A stretch of 64,000 nucleotides of DNA from Cellulomonas sp. APG4. GTDB lineage: Bacteria; Actinomycetota; Actinomycetes; Actinomycetales; Cellulomonadaceae. The position numbers and the translations under genes were made by a program. The stretch covers positions 70,522-134,521 of the forward strand of contig NZ_JAACYI010000001.1 in NCBI RefSeq assembly GCF_009996735.1. Direction: 5' to 3'. The notes beneath the pieces were generated by a model. That model did not search any database, was not told where the DNA came from, and saw only the letters and a program-made list of their open reading frames with translations. Shown here one piece after another: positions 13,505-20,918 of the stretch (position 1 is the stretch's first letter; each line of letters begins with the position of its first letter).

Positions 13505-15211
13505 TCAGAACGGCGGATCGTCCGCTTCCGCGGGTGCGCACCGCCGCCCGGAGGCCTCGCCCGCACCCCTCGACGCACTGCGCACACCAACCGAGGCGCC
13601 CCCCGCCCCGCTCGAACGCTCGCCCACCCCGCTCGAACGCTCGGCCGCCCCGCTCGAACGCTCGCCCACCCCGCTCGAGCGCTCGGCCGCCCCGCTCGTG
13701 CGCTCGCCCTGTGCCGATCCCACGGCGCCCAGTCGCTCCTCGCGGTCGCCGCTGGGCGCGCCCGCACGGGCGCGCAGGTACTGCTCGAACGCCCCCGGGG
13801 GCGAGGAGTCGGCGACGCGAGGGTCGACAACCGGTCGAAGAGGTCGTCGCCGAGGCGGGGGTTCCCACTCGGGGTCGGCCGGGACGGGATCGCGGGTGTA
13901 GGTGGTGCCGTGGGGCGTGCGCCACCTGACAGCGCCTGTGGCGGGGTCGCGGGTGGGTGTCCAGCCTGCGTGGGTCTTGAGGCGGTGGTGGTGACGGCAC
14001 AGCGCGATCAGGTTGTCCTCGCGGGTCTGCGCCGCGGCGTCGCCGGTGGCGTCGTAAGGGGTCACGTGGTCGATGTCGCAGCGCTCAGCCGGGATGCGGC
14101 AGCCCGGGAAGGTGCACGTCACGTCGCGGTCGACGACGGCGGTCGCCAGGCGAGGTGAGGGACGGTACGCCCGGCTGGAACGGGTCAGGGCCTCTCCGGT
14201 CCGTGGGTCGACCCCGACCGCGCGCCAGGTCGCCTCGGCGGCGACCTCCTGGGCGACCGGGAGCGGGATCGGCCCGTACCCGGCGAGCTCGGCCACTCCG
14301 ACCGGGTCCAGGGCGACGCCCCCGGCCTCGGCGCCCAGGCCGCCGGCGGACAGGGTCAGGTGCACGTGCGGTCGGCGGTGCTGGGAGGTGGGGACCGGGC
14401 CGTCGGGGCCGACCCCAGTGTCCAGGACGCGGCGCAGCACGTCGGTCAACGCATCGGCCCGACGCGCCGCGAGGGAGCGCTCGTCTGCGGGTGCGGCAGC
14501 CGCCGCGAGCGCGTCGAGGCCGCTCATGACGGCGGCCGCATCGGTCGCCGGCAGGAACGCGGTGACCCACGCCATCGCGTCAGGGGCAGGAGTCATGCGC
14601 ACGCAGCGTTCGGCGCGAGCCCTCGCGTGGCGCACGTGCGCCGTCCCCGGGTCGCGCAGGACGTCGGCACGGCGCAACGCCACCCGTAGCTGCGGACCCG
14701 TCTGCTCGGGCGCTCGCTCCAGCACGGCGCCGGAGACCGCACGAGCGTCCTGCGCGCTCAGGTGGTCGGTCTCACGCACCAGCACGTCCACCCGACGCGC
14801 GTCGAGGTCTCCGCTCGCCAGGAGGTCGTGGACCGCCGGCATCGTCGCGAGCCCCTCGGCCCTGCGCACGAGGTTCTGCGCGGCCCGCGAGGACAGCCGC
14901 AACCGCGCCGCGACCTCGTCCGCGACGAACTCCTGCGTGCCCCCGACCGCGCGCCGTCCCAGCTCAGCGATCGCCGCGGCCTGGCCCGCCGTCGCCCACG
15001 ACGCCACCCGCTCCCACCCGGCCACCACCTCCACGAGCGCCGCGTCGTCCACGTCCGCGACCTCCACCGCGCCGAGCAGCGCCGCGAGCTCCGCGCCGGG
15101 AGCCGCGTCCTCCAGCACCACCGCAAGACCACGGGAGCTCGGCACGGACGCGTGCCCGCGCTTGCGTCCACCGAGCGGCTGCTCGGCGGGCGACTCGTGT
15201 AGGAAGGACAT
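13505..15211 (-). CDS. DUF222/HNH endonuclease (13E12-repeat type) with repetitive C-terminus
   Basis: A 568-aa protein. It has an N-terminal DUF222 helical region (about 40-330) and an HNH nuclease domain near residues 365-415. The nuclease shows CTFPGC, CDIDHVTPYDATG, NLIALCRHHHRLKTHAGW, i.e. a zinc-binding HNH with His-Asp-His core. These proteins occur in many copies in actinobacteria, and their biological role is unsettled. The C-terminal tail (about 500-540) is an alternating 8-residue repeat, GAAERSSG / VGERSSG, encoded by near-identical 24-bp DNA repeats. The ATG at 15211 lies 6 nt behind a TAGTGT box with no ribosome site, so a leaderless start is likely. Confidence 0.88.
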   Translation of the reverse strand: MSFLHESPAEQPLGGRKRGHASVPSSRGLAVVLEDAAPGAELAALLGAVEVADVDDAALVEVVAGWERVASWATAGQAAAIAELGRRAVGGTQEFVADEVAARLRLSSRAAQNLVRRAEGLATMPAVHDLLASGDLDARRVDVLVRETDHLSAQDARAVSGAVLERAPEQTGPQLRVALRRADVLRDPGTAHVRHARARAERCVRMTPAPDAMAWVTAFLPATDAAAVMSGLDALAAAAAPADERSLAARRADALTDVLRRVLDTGVGPDGPVPTSQHRRPHVHLTLSAGGLGAEAGGVALDPVGVAELAGYGPIPLPVAQEVAAEATWRAVGVDPRTGEALTRSSRAYRPSPRLATAVVDRDVTCTFPGCRIPAERCDIDHVTPYDATGDAAAQTREDNLIALCRHHHRLKTHAGWTPTRDPATGAVRWRTPHGTTYTRDPVPADPEWEPPPRRRPLRPVVDPRVADSSPPGAFEQYLRARAGAPSGDREERLGAVGSAQGERTSGAAERSSGVGERSSGAAERSSGVGERSSGAGGASVGVRSASRGAGEASGRRCAPAEADDPPF

Positions 15212-15217
15212 ACCCGC

Positions 15218-15223
15218 ACACTA
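15218..15223 (-). promoter_or_regulatory. -10 box of leaderless HNH gene
   Basis: On the minus strand TAGTGT, then six nucleotides (GCGGGT), then ATG. This matches the spacing at the lacI, CmtR and TetR genes. Confidence 0.55.
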
Positions 15224-15361
15224 CGGACACCCTCCGACATGCCCGAGAACCGGCGCCCCGGAGGCACGGGCTCCCACCCACCGCAGGATCACGCTGCACA
15301 GACAGGCGGGCATCCGAACTCAGGTCCTCAGCCCGCACCGCCCCCCCTGGGCACTGCCGCG

Positions 15362-16915
15362 TCAGCCACCCGCGCCGTGGTACTCCCAGTGCCACGGCTC
15401 GGGCGGCCCCGAGCCGCCCGGCTGCATCGCGCGCGGGTGGAACCAGCCGAACGCCGGGGCGTGCCTGCGCAGCCACTGGTACGCGGCACCGTCGAACTCA
15501 CCGAGACCACCGATCCCCGCGAGGTCGACTGCGATCCCCCGGCCGTGGTTCGACCGTCCTGGTGGCGCCGCGAGCCACCCGTGCGCCGCACGTGCGGCGG
15601 CCTGCTGCTCGCGCGACCGGTACGAGCTCGTGATCACCAGGTCCGTGCCGTGGGCCGCCCGGTAGGCGGCGGTCAGGGCGTCGAAGGCCGCGGCGGCGTC
15701 GCACCGCAGCAGGGCTGACGGGGCGACCCGGGGCGCGCACAGCTCACCGAGCGGGATCATCCCGTTGGGCCACGGATCCGTCCCGGCCGGGCCGGCGCTC
15801 GCAGGGTCCGGCGTCGGTCCCCCCACCCCGGGCTCGACGAGCGGGGCCACGACGACGGCGTCCGCGACGACCTCCTCGAGGTGGACCAGGCGGCTGGTCC
15901 GCACGACGTCGGCATCCGCCTGCTCCTGCGCCGCCTCCTCGACCGCGATCGAGAGGGCGAAGACCTCGCCGGCCGCCTCCTCGAGGCCCACCGCGTCGAG
16001 CTCGAGCGGCCTGACCGGAGGCTCGCCGACCGACGTCGGCGTCGACGCCTGCGCGGGTGTGAGCGCCTCGTCGGGCGACGCCATCGAGAGCGGCACGGGC
16101 GCCGCCACCGTCGTGAGCGGTGCGGTGAGCGCGTCGAGCCGTGCTCGCGCCTCGACCAGCCGCTCGAGCACCGCGGCGTCGAGCTCCTCCGACCCGCCCT
16201 CTCCCTCGGTCCTCGCCCCGGTCATCACTCCGTCGCCGGCCTCGACGTCGGCGCCAGTGTCAGCCCCGGCGTCGGTGTCGGCGACTGGCCCACCAGGGCC
16301 GTCAGCCGTGCGGTCCTGAGCCGCGCGCACGTCCTCGCGCCGACCGGCCCCGGCGGCCTCGCCGTCCAGCGTCCCCGCCACTGCGCCGTCCAGCGTCTCC
16401 GCCGGTGCGCCGCCGAGCCCCTCCGCCTCCGCGCCGTCGGTCCCCTCCGCGTCGTCGGTCCCCTCCGCACCGTCCGCGTCCGCGCCTCGCGGTCCGAGAT
16501 CCGCCGCCGTGACGCCGCCCGCGACCCAGAGGCCGACGCCCACGAGGTCGAGCGCGGCGTCGCCGGCGACGGCAGCCGCGTGGGCGAGGTCGAGGGCCTC
16601 GGCGTCCTGCGCCCGGGCGTGCGCGAGGGCCGCGAGCGCGAGCCTGCTCCGCTCGGCACGCTGCACCTGGGCTAGGGGCGCGGGAGCGGTACGCACCGAT
16701 GCGGGCCCGACCTCCGCCTCCGCCGCCGGAAGTGCCGGACCGGGGCCCGCCGTAAGTCCCGCAGGCCCGACGGCGACCGTCGCGAGTCCCGCGAGCACCG
16801 CGGCCCCTCCCGCGCGCCGCACGCGACGAGACCCTCGCCGGAGCCACCCGTCCCGCCGGTGCCGCGGCGCGCGACCGCTCCCCCACGGGCGTCCGTCGCG
16901 CGTCGAGCGAGCCAT
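15362..16915 (-). CDS. D-alanyl-D-alanine carboxypeptidase/VanY-type M15 peptidase with long acidic linker
   Basis: A 517-aa exported or membrane-anchored protein. A basic N-terminus precedes a hydrophobic segment (AGGAAVLAGLATVAVGPAGL). A long Ala/Glu/Asp-rich low-complexity region follows, with near-repeats such as ADGAEGTDDAEGTDGAEAEG. The C-terminal M15 domain has SNHGRGIAVDLAG (zinc His and Asp) and EPWHWEY (catalytic Glu and zinc His). It should trim D-Ala from peptidoglycan stems outside the membrane. I chose ATG at 16915 because AGGGGA lies 9 nt upstream. A GTG at 16942 in the same frame is possible but has no site. Confidence 0.82.
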   Translation of the reverse strand: MARSTRDGRPWGSGRAPRHRRDGWLRRGSRRVRRAGGAAVLAGLATVAVGPAGLTAGPGPALPAAEAEVGPASVRTAPAPLAQVQRAERSRLALAALAHARAQDAEALDLAHAAAVAGDAALDLVGVGLWVAGGVTAADLGPRGADADGAEGTDDAEGTDGAEAEGLGGAPAETLDGAVAGTLDGEAAGAGRREDVRAAQDRTADGPGGPVADTDAGADTGADVEAGDGVMTGARTEGEGGSEELDAAVLERLVEARARLDALTAPLTTVAAPVPLSMASPDEALTPAQASTPTSVGEPPVRPLELDAVGLEEAAGEVFALSIAVEEAAQEQADADVVRTSRLVHLEEVVADAVVVAPLVEPGVGGPTPDPASAGPAGTDPWPNGMIPLGELCAPRVAPSALLRCDAAAAFDALTAAYRAAHGTDLVITSSYRSREQQAAARAAHGWLAAPPGRSNHGRGIAVDLAGIGGLGEFDGAAYQWLRRHAPAFGWFHPRAMQPGGSGPPEPWHWEYHGAGG

Positions 16916-17039
16916 CCCAGTCCCCTGCGGAGTACCGACCACCGCGACCGCTCGCGCGCCGACGCGCGAGCGGCGGTGTCACTCCAGGGTCACACGAGAT
17001 CGGCGGGACGAACAGACCCCGAGGGCCCCCGATCGCCGG

Positions 17040-18578
17040 TCAGGCGTCGCCGTCCGCCAGGAGGTCGTGCACCGGCGCGAGGGCCTCGAGCAGGCGCGGC
17101 AGCCGAGCACGCGTCGCGGCCGCGGCCGCGACGAGCTCGGGGTCCCGGCGGACCTCGACGGGCTCGGGCTCGTCGGAGTCACGCAGCAGCGGCACGGCCG
17201 CGACCGGCGAGGCGGCGCGCCCGAGCGCCGCGAGCCCGAGCGCCGCAGCGCCCAGGGCCGTGCCCTCCTCGGCCTCGGCGAGCACGAAAGGGCGGTCGAG
17301 GGCCGCGGCGACCACCTGGGTCCACAGCTCCGAGCGGAACACGCCACCGGTCGCCCGCACCGATGTCACGGGCGCGACGGCCCGGTCGATGCGCTCGGCG
17401 ATGAGCGACAGCTGGAGCGCCACGCCCTCGAGCCCCGCGCGCAGCACGTGCGCACGGCCGTGCCGACGCGCGAGGCCGAGCAGCGCGCCGGGCACGTCCG
17501 GGTCCCACAGGGGGGCGCGCTCGGCGAGCACGTACGGCAGCATCACCAGTCCGTCGCTGCCCGGCGGCACGGAGGCCGCCAGGTCGAGCACCTGCTCGTC
17601 GACCCCGTGGCCGCCCGGCTGCTCGTGCAGGTCCGGGGTGAGGGCCCGGCCGGCCCAGCGGACGACGGCGCCCCCGGTGCTCACGGCACCGCCCACCACC
17701 CAGGTGGACTCCGTGAGGGTGTAGCAGAAGAGGGCGGGGTCGAGCCGTTCTGGGGGCGCGTCCACGACCATCCGCACGGCGCCGGAGGTCCCGAGCGACA
17801 GGCCGAGGACGCCTGGGTCGGTCGCTCCCGTCCCCAGGTTGCCGAGCGGTCCGTCCGCACCGCCGAGCACCACGGGCGTCCCGCTGCGCAGGCCGGTCAC
17901 CTGCGCGGCCGACACCGCGAGCGGTCGCACGGCCGACGGCGGCAGCACGGGCGGCAGCCGGTCCGCTTCGACGCCCGCGACCGCGAGGGCATCGGGCGCC
18001 CAGGTGCGCGCGGTCCGGTCGAGCAGGCCGGTGCCGGAGGCCGAGCTCTGCTCGGTGAGCAGCTCACCCGTGAGGTGCAGCAGGACGAAGTCCTTGAGCC
18101 CCACCCACCAGCGCACGCGCTCACACGTCGCGGGCTCGTTCTCGGCGAACCACGCGAGCTTGGTGAGCGGGGTCATCGGGTGGACGGGTGTGCCCGTGAG
18201 GTCGTGCAGCCTGCGCGCCGTGCCGTCGGCGCGCAGGCGCGCCGCCTGGGTAGACGACCGTGCGTCGGCCCACGTCAGCAGCGGCGTCACCGGCCGGCGG
18301 GCAGCGTCGAGGCCGATGAGCCCGTGCATCGCGGAGCTCAGGGAGATGCCGATCACCGCGTCGGACCCCGTGGTCGCGACCACGTCGGCGAGCGCCCCGA
18401 GGGCCGCCGCGACCACCTGCTCCGGGTCCTGCACCTGGTGGCCGGGCTCGGGCTCGTGCAGCGGGTACTCCCGCTCGGTCGACCACCGCCACGGCAGGTC
18501 GACCCCGAAGGCCACCACCTTGGCCGCCGTCGTGCCGACGTCCAGGCCGAGGACCACCTCACGCGGGAGCTCAGGCAT
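17040..18578 (-). CDS. gntK: Gluconokinase, FGGY type
   Basis: A 512-aa FGGY kinase. Features that point to gluconokinase rather than xylulokinase are SSAMHGLIGLD, PLLTWADARS and TGTPVHPMTPLTKLAWF, motifs seen in GntK of Bacillus and corynebacteria. The N-terminal phosphate loop is LGLDVGTTAAKVV. The C-terminal signature region includes ATGGVFRSELWTQVVAAALDRP. The reaction is ATP-dependent phosphorylation of D-gluconate to 6-phosphogluconate. The ATG at 18578 has GCAGGA about 9 nt upstream; an in-frame ATG at 18587 is an alternative. No gluconate permease or regulator is adjacent. Confidence 0.82.
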   Translation of the reverse strand: MPELPREVVLGLDVGTTAAKVVAFGVDLPWRWSTEREYPLHEPEPGHQVQDPEQVVAAALGALADVVATTGSDAVIGISLSSAMHGLIGLDAARRPVTPLLTWADARSSTQAARLRADGTARRLHDLTGTPVHPMTPLTKLAWFAENEPATCERVRWWVGLKDFVLLHLTGELLTEQSSASGTGLLDRTARTWAPDALAVAGVEADRLPPVLPPSAVRPLAVSAAQVTGLRSGTPVVLGGADGPLGNLGTGATDPGVLGLSLGTSGAVRMVVDAPPERLDPALFCYTLTESTWVVGGAVSTGGAVVRWAGRALTPDLHEQPGGHGVDEQVLDLAASVPPGSDGLVMLPYVLAERAPLWDPDVPGALLGLARRHGRAHVLRAGLEGVALQLSLIAERIDRAVAPVTSVRATGGVFRSELWTQVVAAALDRPFVLAEAEEGTALGAAALGLAALGRAASPVAAVPLLRDSDEPEPVEVRRDPELVAAAAATRARLPRLLEALAPVHDLLADGDA

Positions 18579-18640
18579 GGCGACCATCCTGCCCGACACG
18601 CAGGTGCCCGCCGACCGGAGGTCCTGCGGCCGCCGGGCCG

Positions 18641-20314
18641 TCAGTGACGACCGTGCAGCTTCATGCGCGGCGGCCGCCCGTCGGGGTCGACCACGACCCG
18701 GTAGACACCCGCGGCGAGCCACCGCTGCCAGCGCGGCGACGGCTCGACGTCGTGCGGACGCAGCTGCCCGGGCGGTCGTGGTCCGCGACAGCCGCCGCGG
18801 TGCCAGCGCTCGAGGGCCTCGGCGCTGCTCCGCAGGGTCGCGAGCGCGTCGGCCGGGTCGACCAGGCCGTCGTCGTCGGCGCGGTCGAGGTGCTCGCGCC
18901 ACAGCTCGAGGCGCAGGTCACGCGCGAAGGTGCGGGCACCGTCGCCGAGGCCCGCCGGGTCCCGTGGCTCACGCTCGTCGCGACTCTCGTCGAGCACCGC
19001 GGCGGTGAGCTCGGAGTCGTGCGTCCACGAGCGCCGGTTGAAGTTGTCGCTGCCCACGGTCGCCCACACGTCGTCGACCACGCACACCTTGGCGTGCACG
19101 TACACCGGCTCGCCCGCGCGGTTCTCGACGTCGAGCACCACCACACGGTCGCCTCCCGCGGCGCGCACCATCTCGAGCGCGAGGTGGTGGCCGAGACGCA
19201 CCGCCGGGACCGTGAGCCGACCGTCCTGGTCGGGGAAGCGGGGCACGACGACGACGAGGTGCAGCTCGGGGCTGCGACGCAGCGCGTCTGCGAACACCGC
19301 GGCCACGTCCGTCGACCACATGTACTGGTCCTCGACGTAGACGAGCCTGCGCGCGCGACGCAGGGCCTTGGCGTACCCGCGGGCCGCGCTGCGCTCGCCG
19401 TCGGGCGCGAAGGGGTAGCCCGGCCAGCGGTTGGGGTAGGTGCGCAGCAGCTGGACCGTGCACGTTCCCGCGGCCCCGGGGGCGGGCCACGGCTCTGCGA
19501 GGTCGTCCGCGTCGCGGTCGGTACCGCGCAGCAGGTCCGGCAGCACGTGCCACGGCAGCCGGGACAGCGCGGCGCCGTCCTCCCACCGTTCCCGGAACAC
19601 GGCCTCGACCTCGGCGACGACGGGGCCGCGCAGCCCGACCTGCACGTCATGCCACGCCGGGCTGTCGCCGTACCAGCGTGCGAACGGCTGGGTCTGCGGG
19701 TCGCCACCGTGGTCGGCGTCGTCACGACGGCTGTGCGCGAGGTCGATCCCGCCCACGTACGCGACGTCGTCCTGCGGGCGGCCCGCGTGGCGGATCACGA
19801 CGAACTTCTGGTGGTGGCTGCCCAGCGGACGCACCCGCTGGTCGAGCAGCACCTCACCGCCCGCCTCGGCGACCTCCTCCGACAGGTCCCGGTTCTGCTC
19901 GGCCGAGAAGCGCAGCCGGTCCAGGTGCGAGCGCCACAGCAGGCCCTTGACAGTGACCCCGCGCCGGGCGGCGTCGGAGAGCGCGCGCACCACCGTGGGC
20001 CCGTCGTCCGTCAGCAGCTCGTCCGGGTCGCCGCGCCAGTCGGAGAAGAGCACGAGGTCACCCGCGCGCGTCGCCTCGAGCGCCGCGAGCAGGTCGGCGA
20101 AGTAGGCCGACCCGTGCACGAGAGGGACCGCGGCGTTGCCGGTGGTCCAGGGCTGCAACCGGGTCGCCGGGTTGCCGCGCTCGTCCGCCTCGAGCAGCCA
20201 CGGGTGCCCCGCGCCCGCGAACGGTCCGCCGTCGGGGTCGTCCGCCAGCAGGACGCCGTCGCGGCGCAGAGGGGGGCCGAGGACCCGACGGAGGCGCCGG
20301 CGCAGGGGGCTCAT
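18641..20314 (-). CDS. Phospholipase D-family protein with two HKD motifs
   Basis: A 557-aa cytosolic-looking protein of the PLD superfamily. The first motif is HHQKFVVIRHAGRPQDDVAYVGG (about residues 160-182), where the HxK is followed later by the usual Asp and GG. The second is VHAKVCVVDDVWATVGSDNFNRRS (about 410-433), a full HxKx4D. Actinobacterial homologues are annotated as phospholipase D or cardiolipin-synthase-like. Without a signal peptide, its target could be an internal phosphodiester. It is monocistronic by spacing; the upstream 490 bp contain no strong gene. Confidence 0.87.
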   Translation of the reverse strand: MSPLRRRLRRVLGPPLRRDGVLLADDPDGGPFAGAGHPWLLEADERGNPATRLQPWTTGNAAVPLVHGSAYFADLLAALEATRAGDLVLFSDWRGDPDELLTDDGPTVVRALSDAARRGVTVKGLLWRSHLDRLRFSAEQNRDLSEEVAEAGGEVLLDQRVRPLGSHHQKFVVIRHAGRPQDDVAYVGGIDLAHSRRDDADHGGDPQTQPFARWYGDSPAWHDVQVGLRGPVVAEVEAVFRERWEDGAALSRLPWHVLPDLLRGTDRDADDLAEPWPAPGAAGTCTVQLLRTYPNRWPGYPFAPDGERSAARGYAKALRRARRLVYVEDQYMWSTDVAAVFADALRRSPELHLVVVVPRFPDQDGRLTVPAVRLGHHLALEMVRAAGGDRVVVLDVENRAGEPVYVHAKVCVVDDVWATVGSDNFNRRSWTHDSELTAAVLDESRDEREPRDPAGLGDGARTFARDLRLELWREHLDRADDDGLVDPADALATLRSSAEALERWHRGGCRGPRPPGQLRPHDVEPSPRWQRWLAAGVYRVVVDPDGRPPRMKLHGRH

Positions 20315-20807
20315 GCGCCCCACGGTGTCACGTCGCGGACCAGGGGACGCGGATGAGGTGGCAGGTTCATCCGGCCGCGCGCGCCCCCGCCTCGATCCGG
20401 GCGTGGTGCGGCCGACGCGCGGCGTACTCGCCGAGACCCTCGACCTCGCGGACCCCTCCGTCCGGCTGCGTGCGCAGGTACCGCTGCGGCGTCGCCTTCT
20501 CATCCATCGGACCAGCATCCCGGAGGGCACCGACACCGGGGCGAGGCCGGACGTGGACCACCCCGGGCCGCCCTGTGAGACCCGCCGGGTGATCTTGGAG
20601 TTTTTCACCCGCCCACGCGTTAGGTTTGCGCCAGGTCGTCCGGCACCGCCCGATTTCTGGGTCGCCCGAACGGCTCAAGGTCGCGCTCCTGCCGGCCGAA
20701 CTCATCAGTGGATGGCGAACCGCACCCGCCTCCGCCCTGGTCACAGGGCCCCGGCGAGTGGCAGGAGGCGACTGTGTCGCGTACGCCCTTGTGGAGGGGA
20801 CCGCACC
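20315..20807. other. Intergenic region without a strong gene
   Basis: This 493-bp stretch separates the PLD gene from a tiny ORF on the other strand. On the minus strand a 46-codon frame (20507-20367, starting MDEKATPQRYLRTQPDGG) has reasonable composition but only a weak ribosome site. I do not call it a gene. Around 20595-20626 there is an AT-richer patch with TTGGAG, a run of five T, and TTAGGT 19 nt later. It could be the promoter for the 20808 ORF and the GGDEF-EAL gene. Nothing else is evident. Confidence 0.5.
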
Positions 20808-20918
20808 ATGGACAAGTGGCGCATCACGAAGAACAGCACCGTCGTCCGTCTGACCGCGAGCGCGGGAACGCTCGTCGCCGTCGCGGCGATCGTCGGCGCC
20901 GGCTGGAAGTGGGTCTGA
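20808..20918 (+). CDS. 36-aa single-pass membrane peptide
   Basis: A short frame starting MDKWRITKNSTVVRLT and continuing into one hydrophobic helix (AGTLVAVAAIVGAGWKWV). The ATG has a strong GGAGGGG ribosome site 7 nt upstream. Its polar, basic N-terminus before one transmembrane stretch suggests a small membrane protein with the N-terminus inside. It sits directly upstream of a membrane-anchored GGDEF-EAL gene and overlaps that gene's probable GTG start by 10 nt. It may therefore work with, or translationally control, that protein. No family is recognised. Confidence 0.6.
   Translation: MDKWRITKNSTVVRLTASAGTLVAVAAIVGAGWKWV

Noticed and set aside
13505-15211. HNH gene as a homing or mobile element
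   Set aside because: DUF222-HNH genes are dispersed chromosomal families in actinobacteria. I see no inverted ends, target duplication, intron or transposase around this one.
15212-15361. tRNA or small RNA gene
   Set aside because: I looked for a T-loop-like GTTCRA and cloverleaf arms here and in other gaps and found none. No RNA gene can be supported.
16916-16942. GTG at 16942 as start of the M15 peptidase
   Set aside because: It has no ribosome site, whereas ATG 16915 is preceded by AGGGGA at suitable distance. The added residues are not signal-like.
20367-20507. 46-codon minus-strand ORF (MDEKATPQRY...)
   Set aside because: Composition is plausible, but there is no good ribosome site, leaderless box or recognised family, so it is only mentioned within the intergenic entry.
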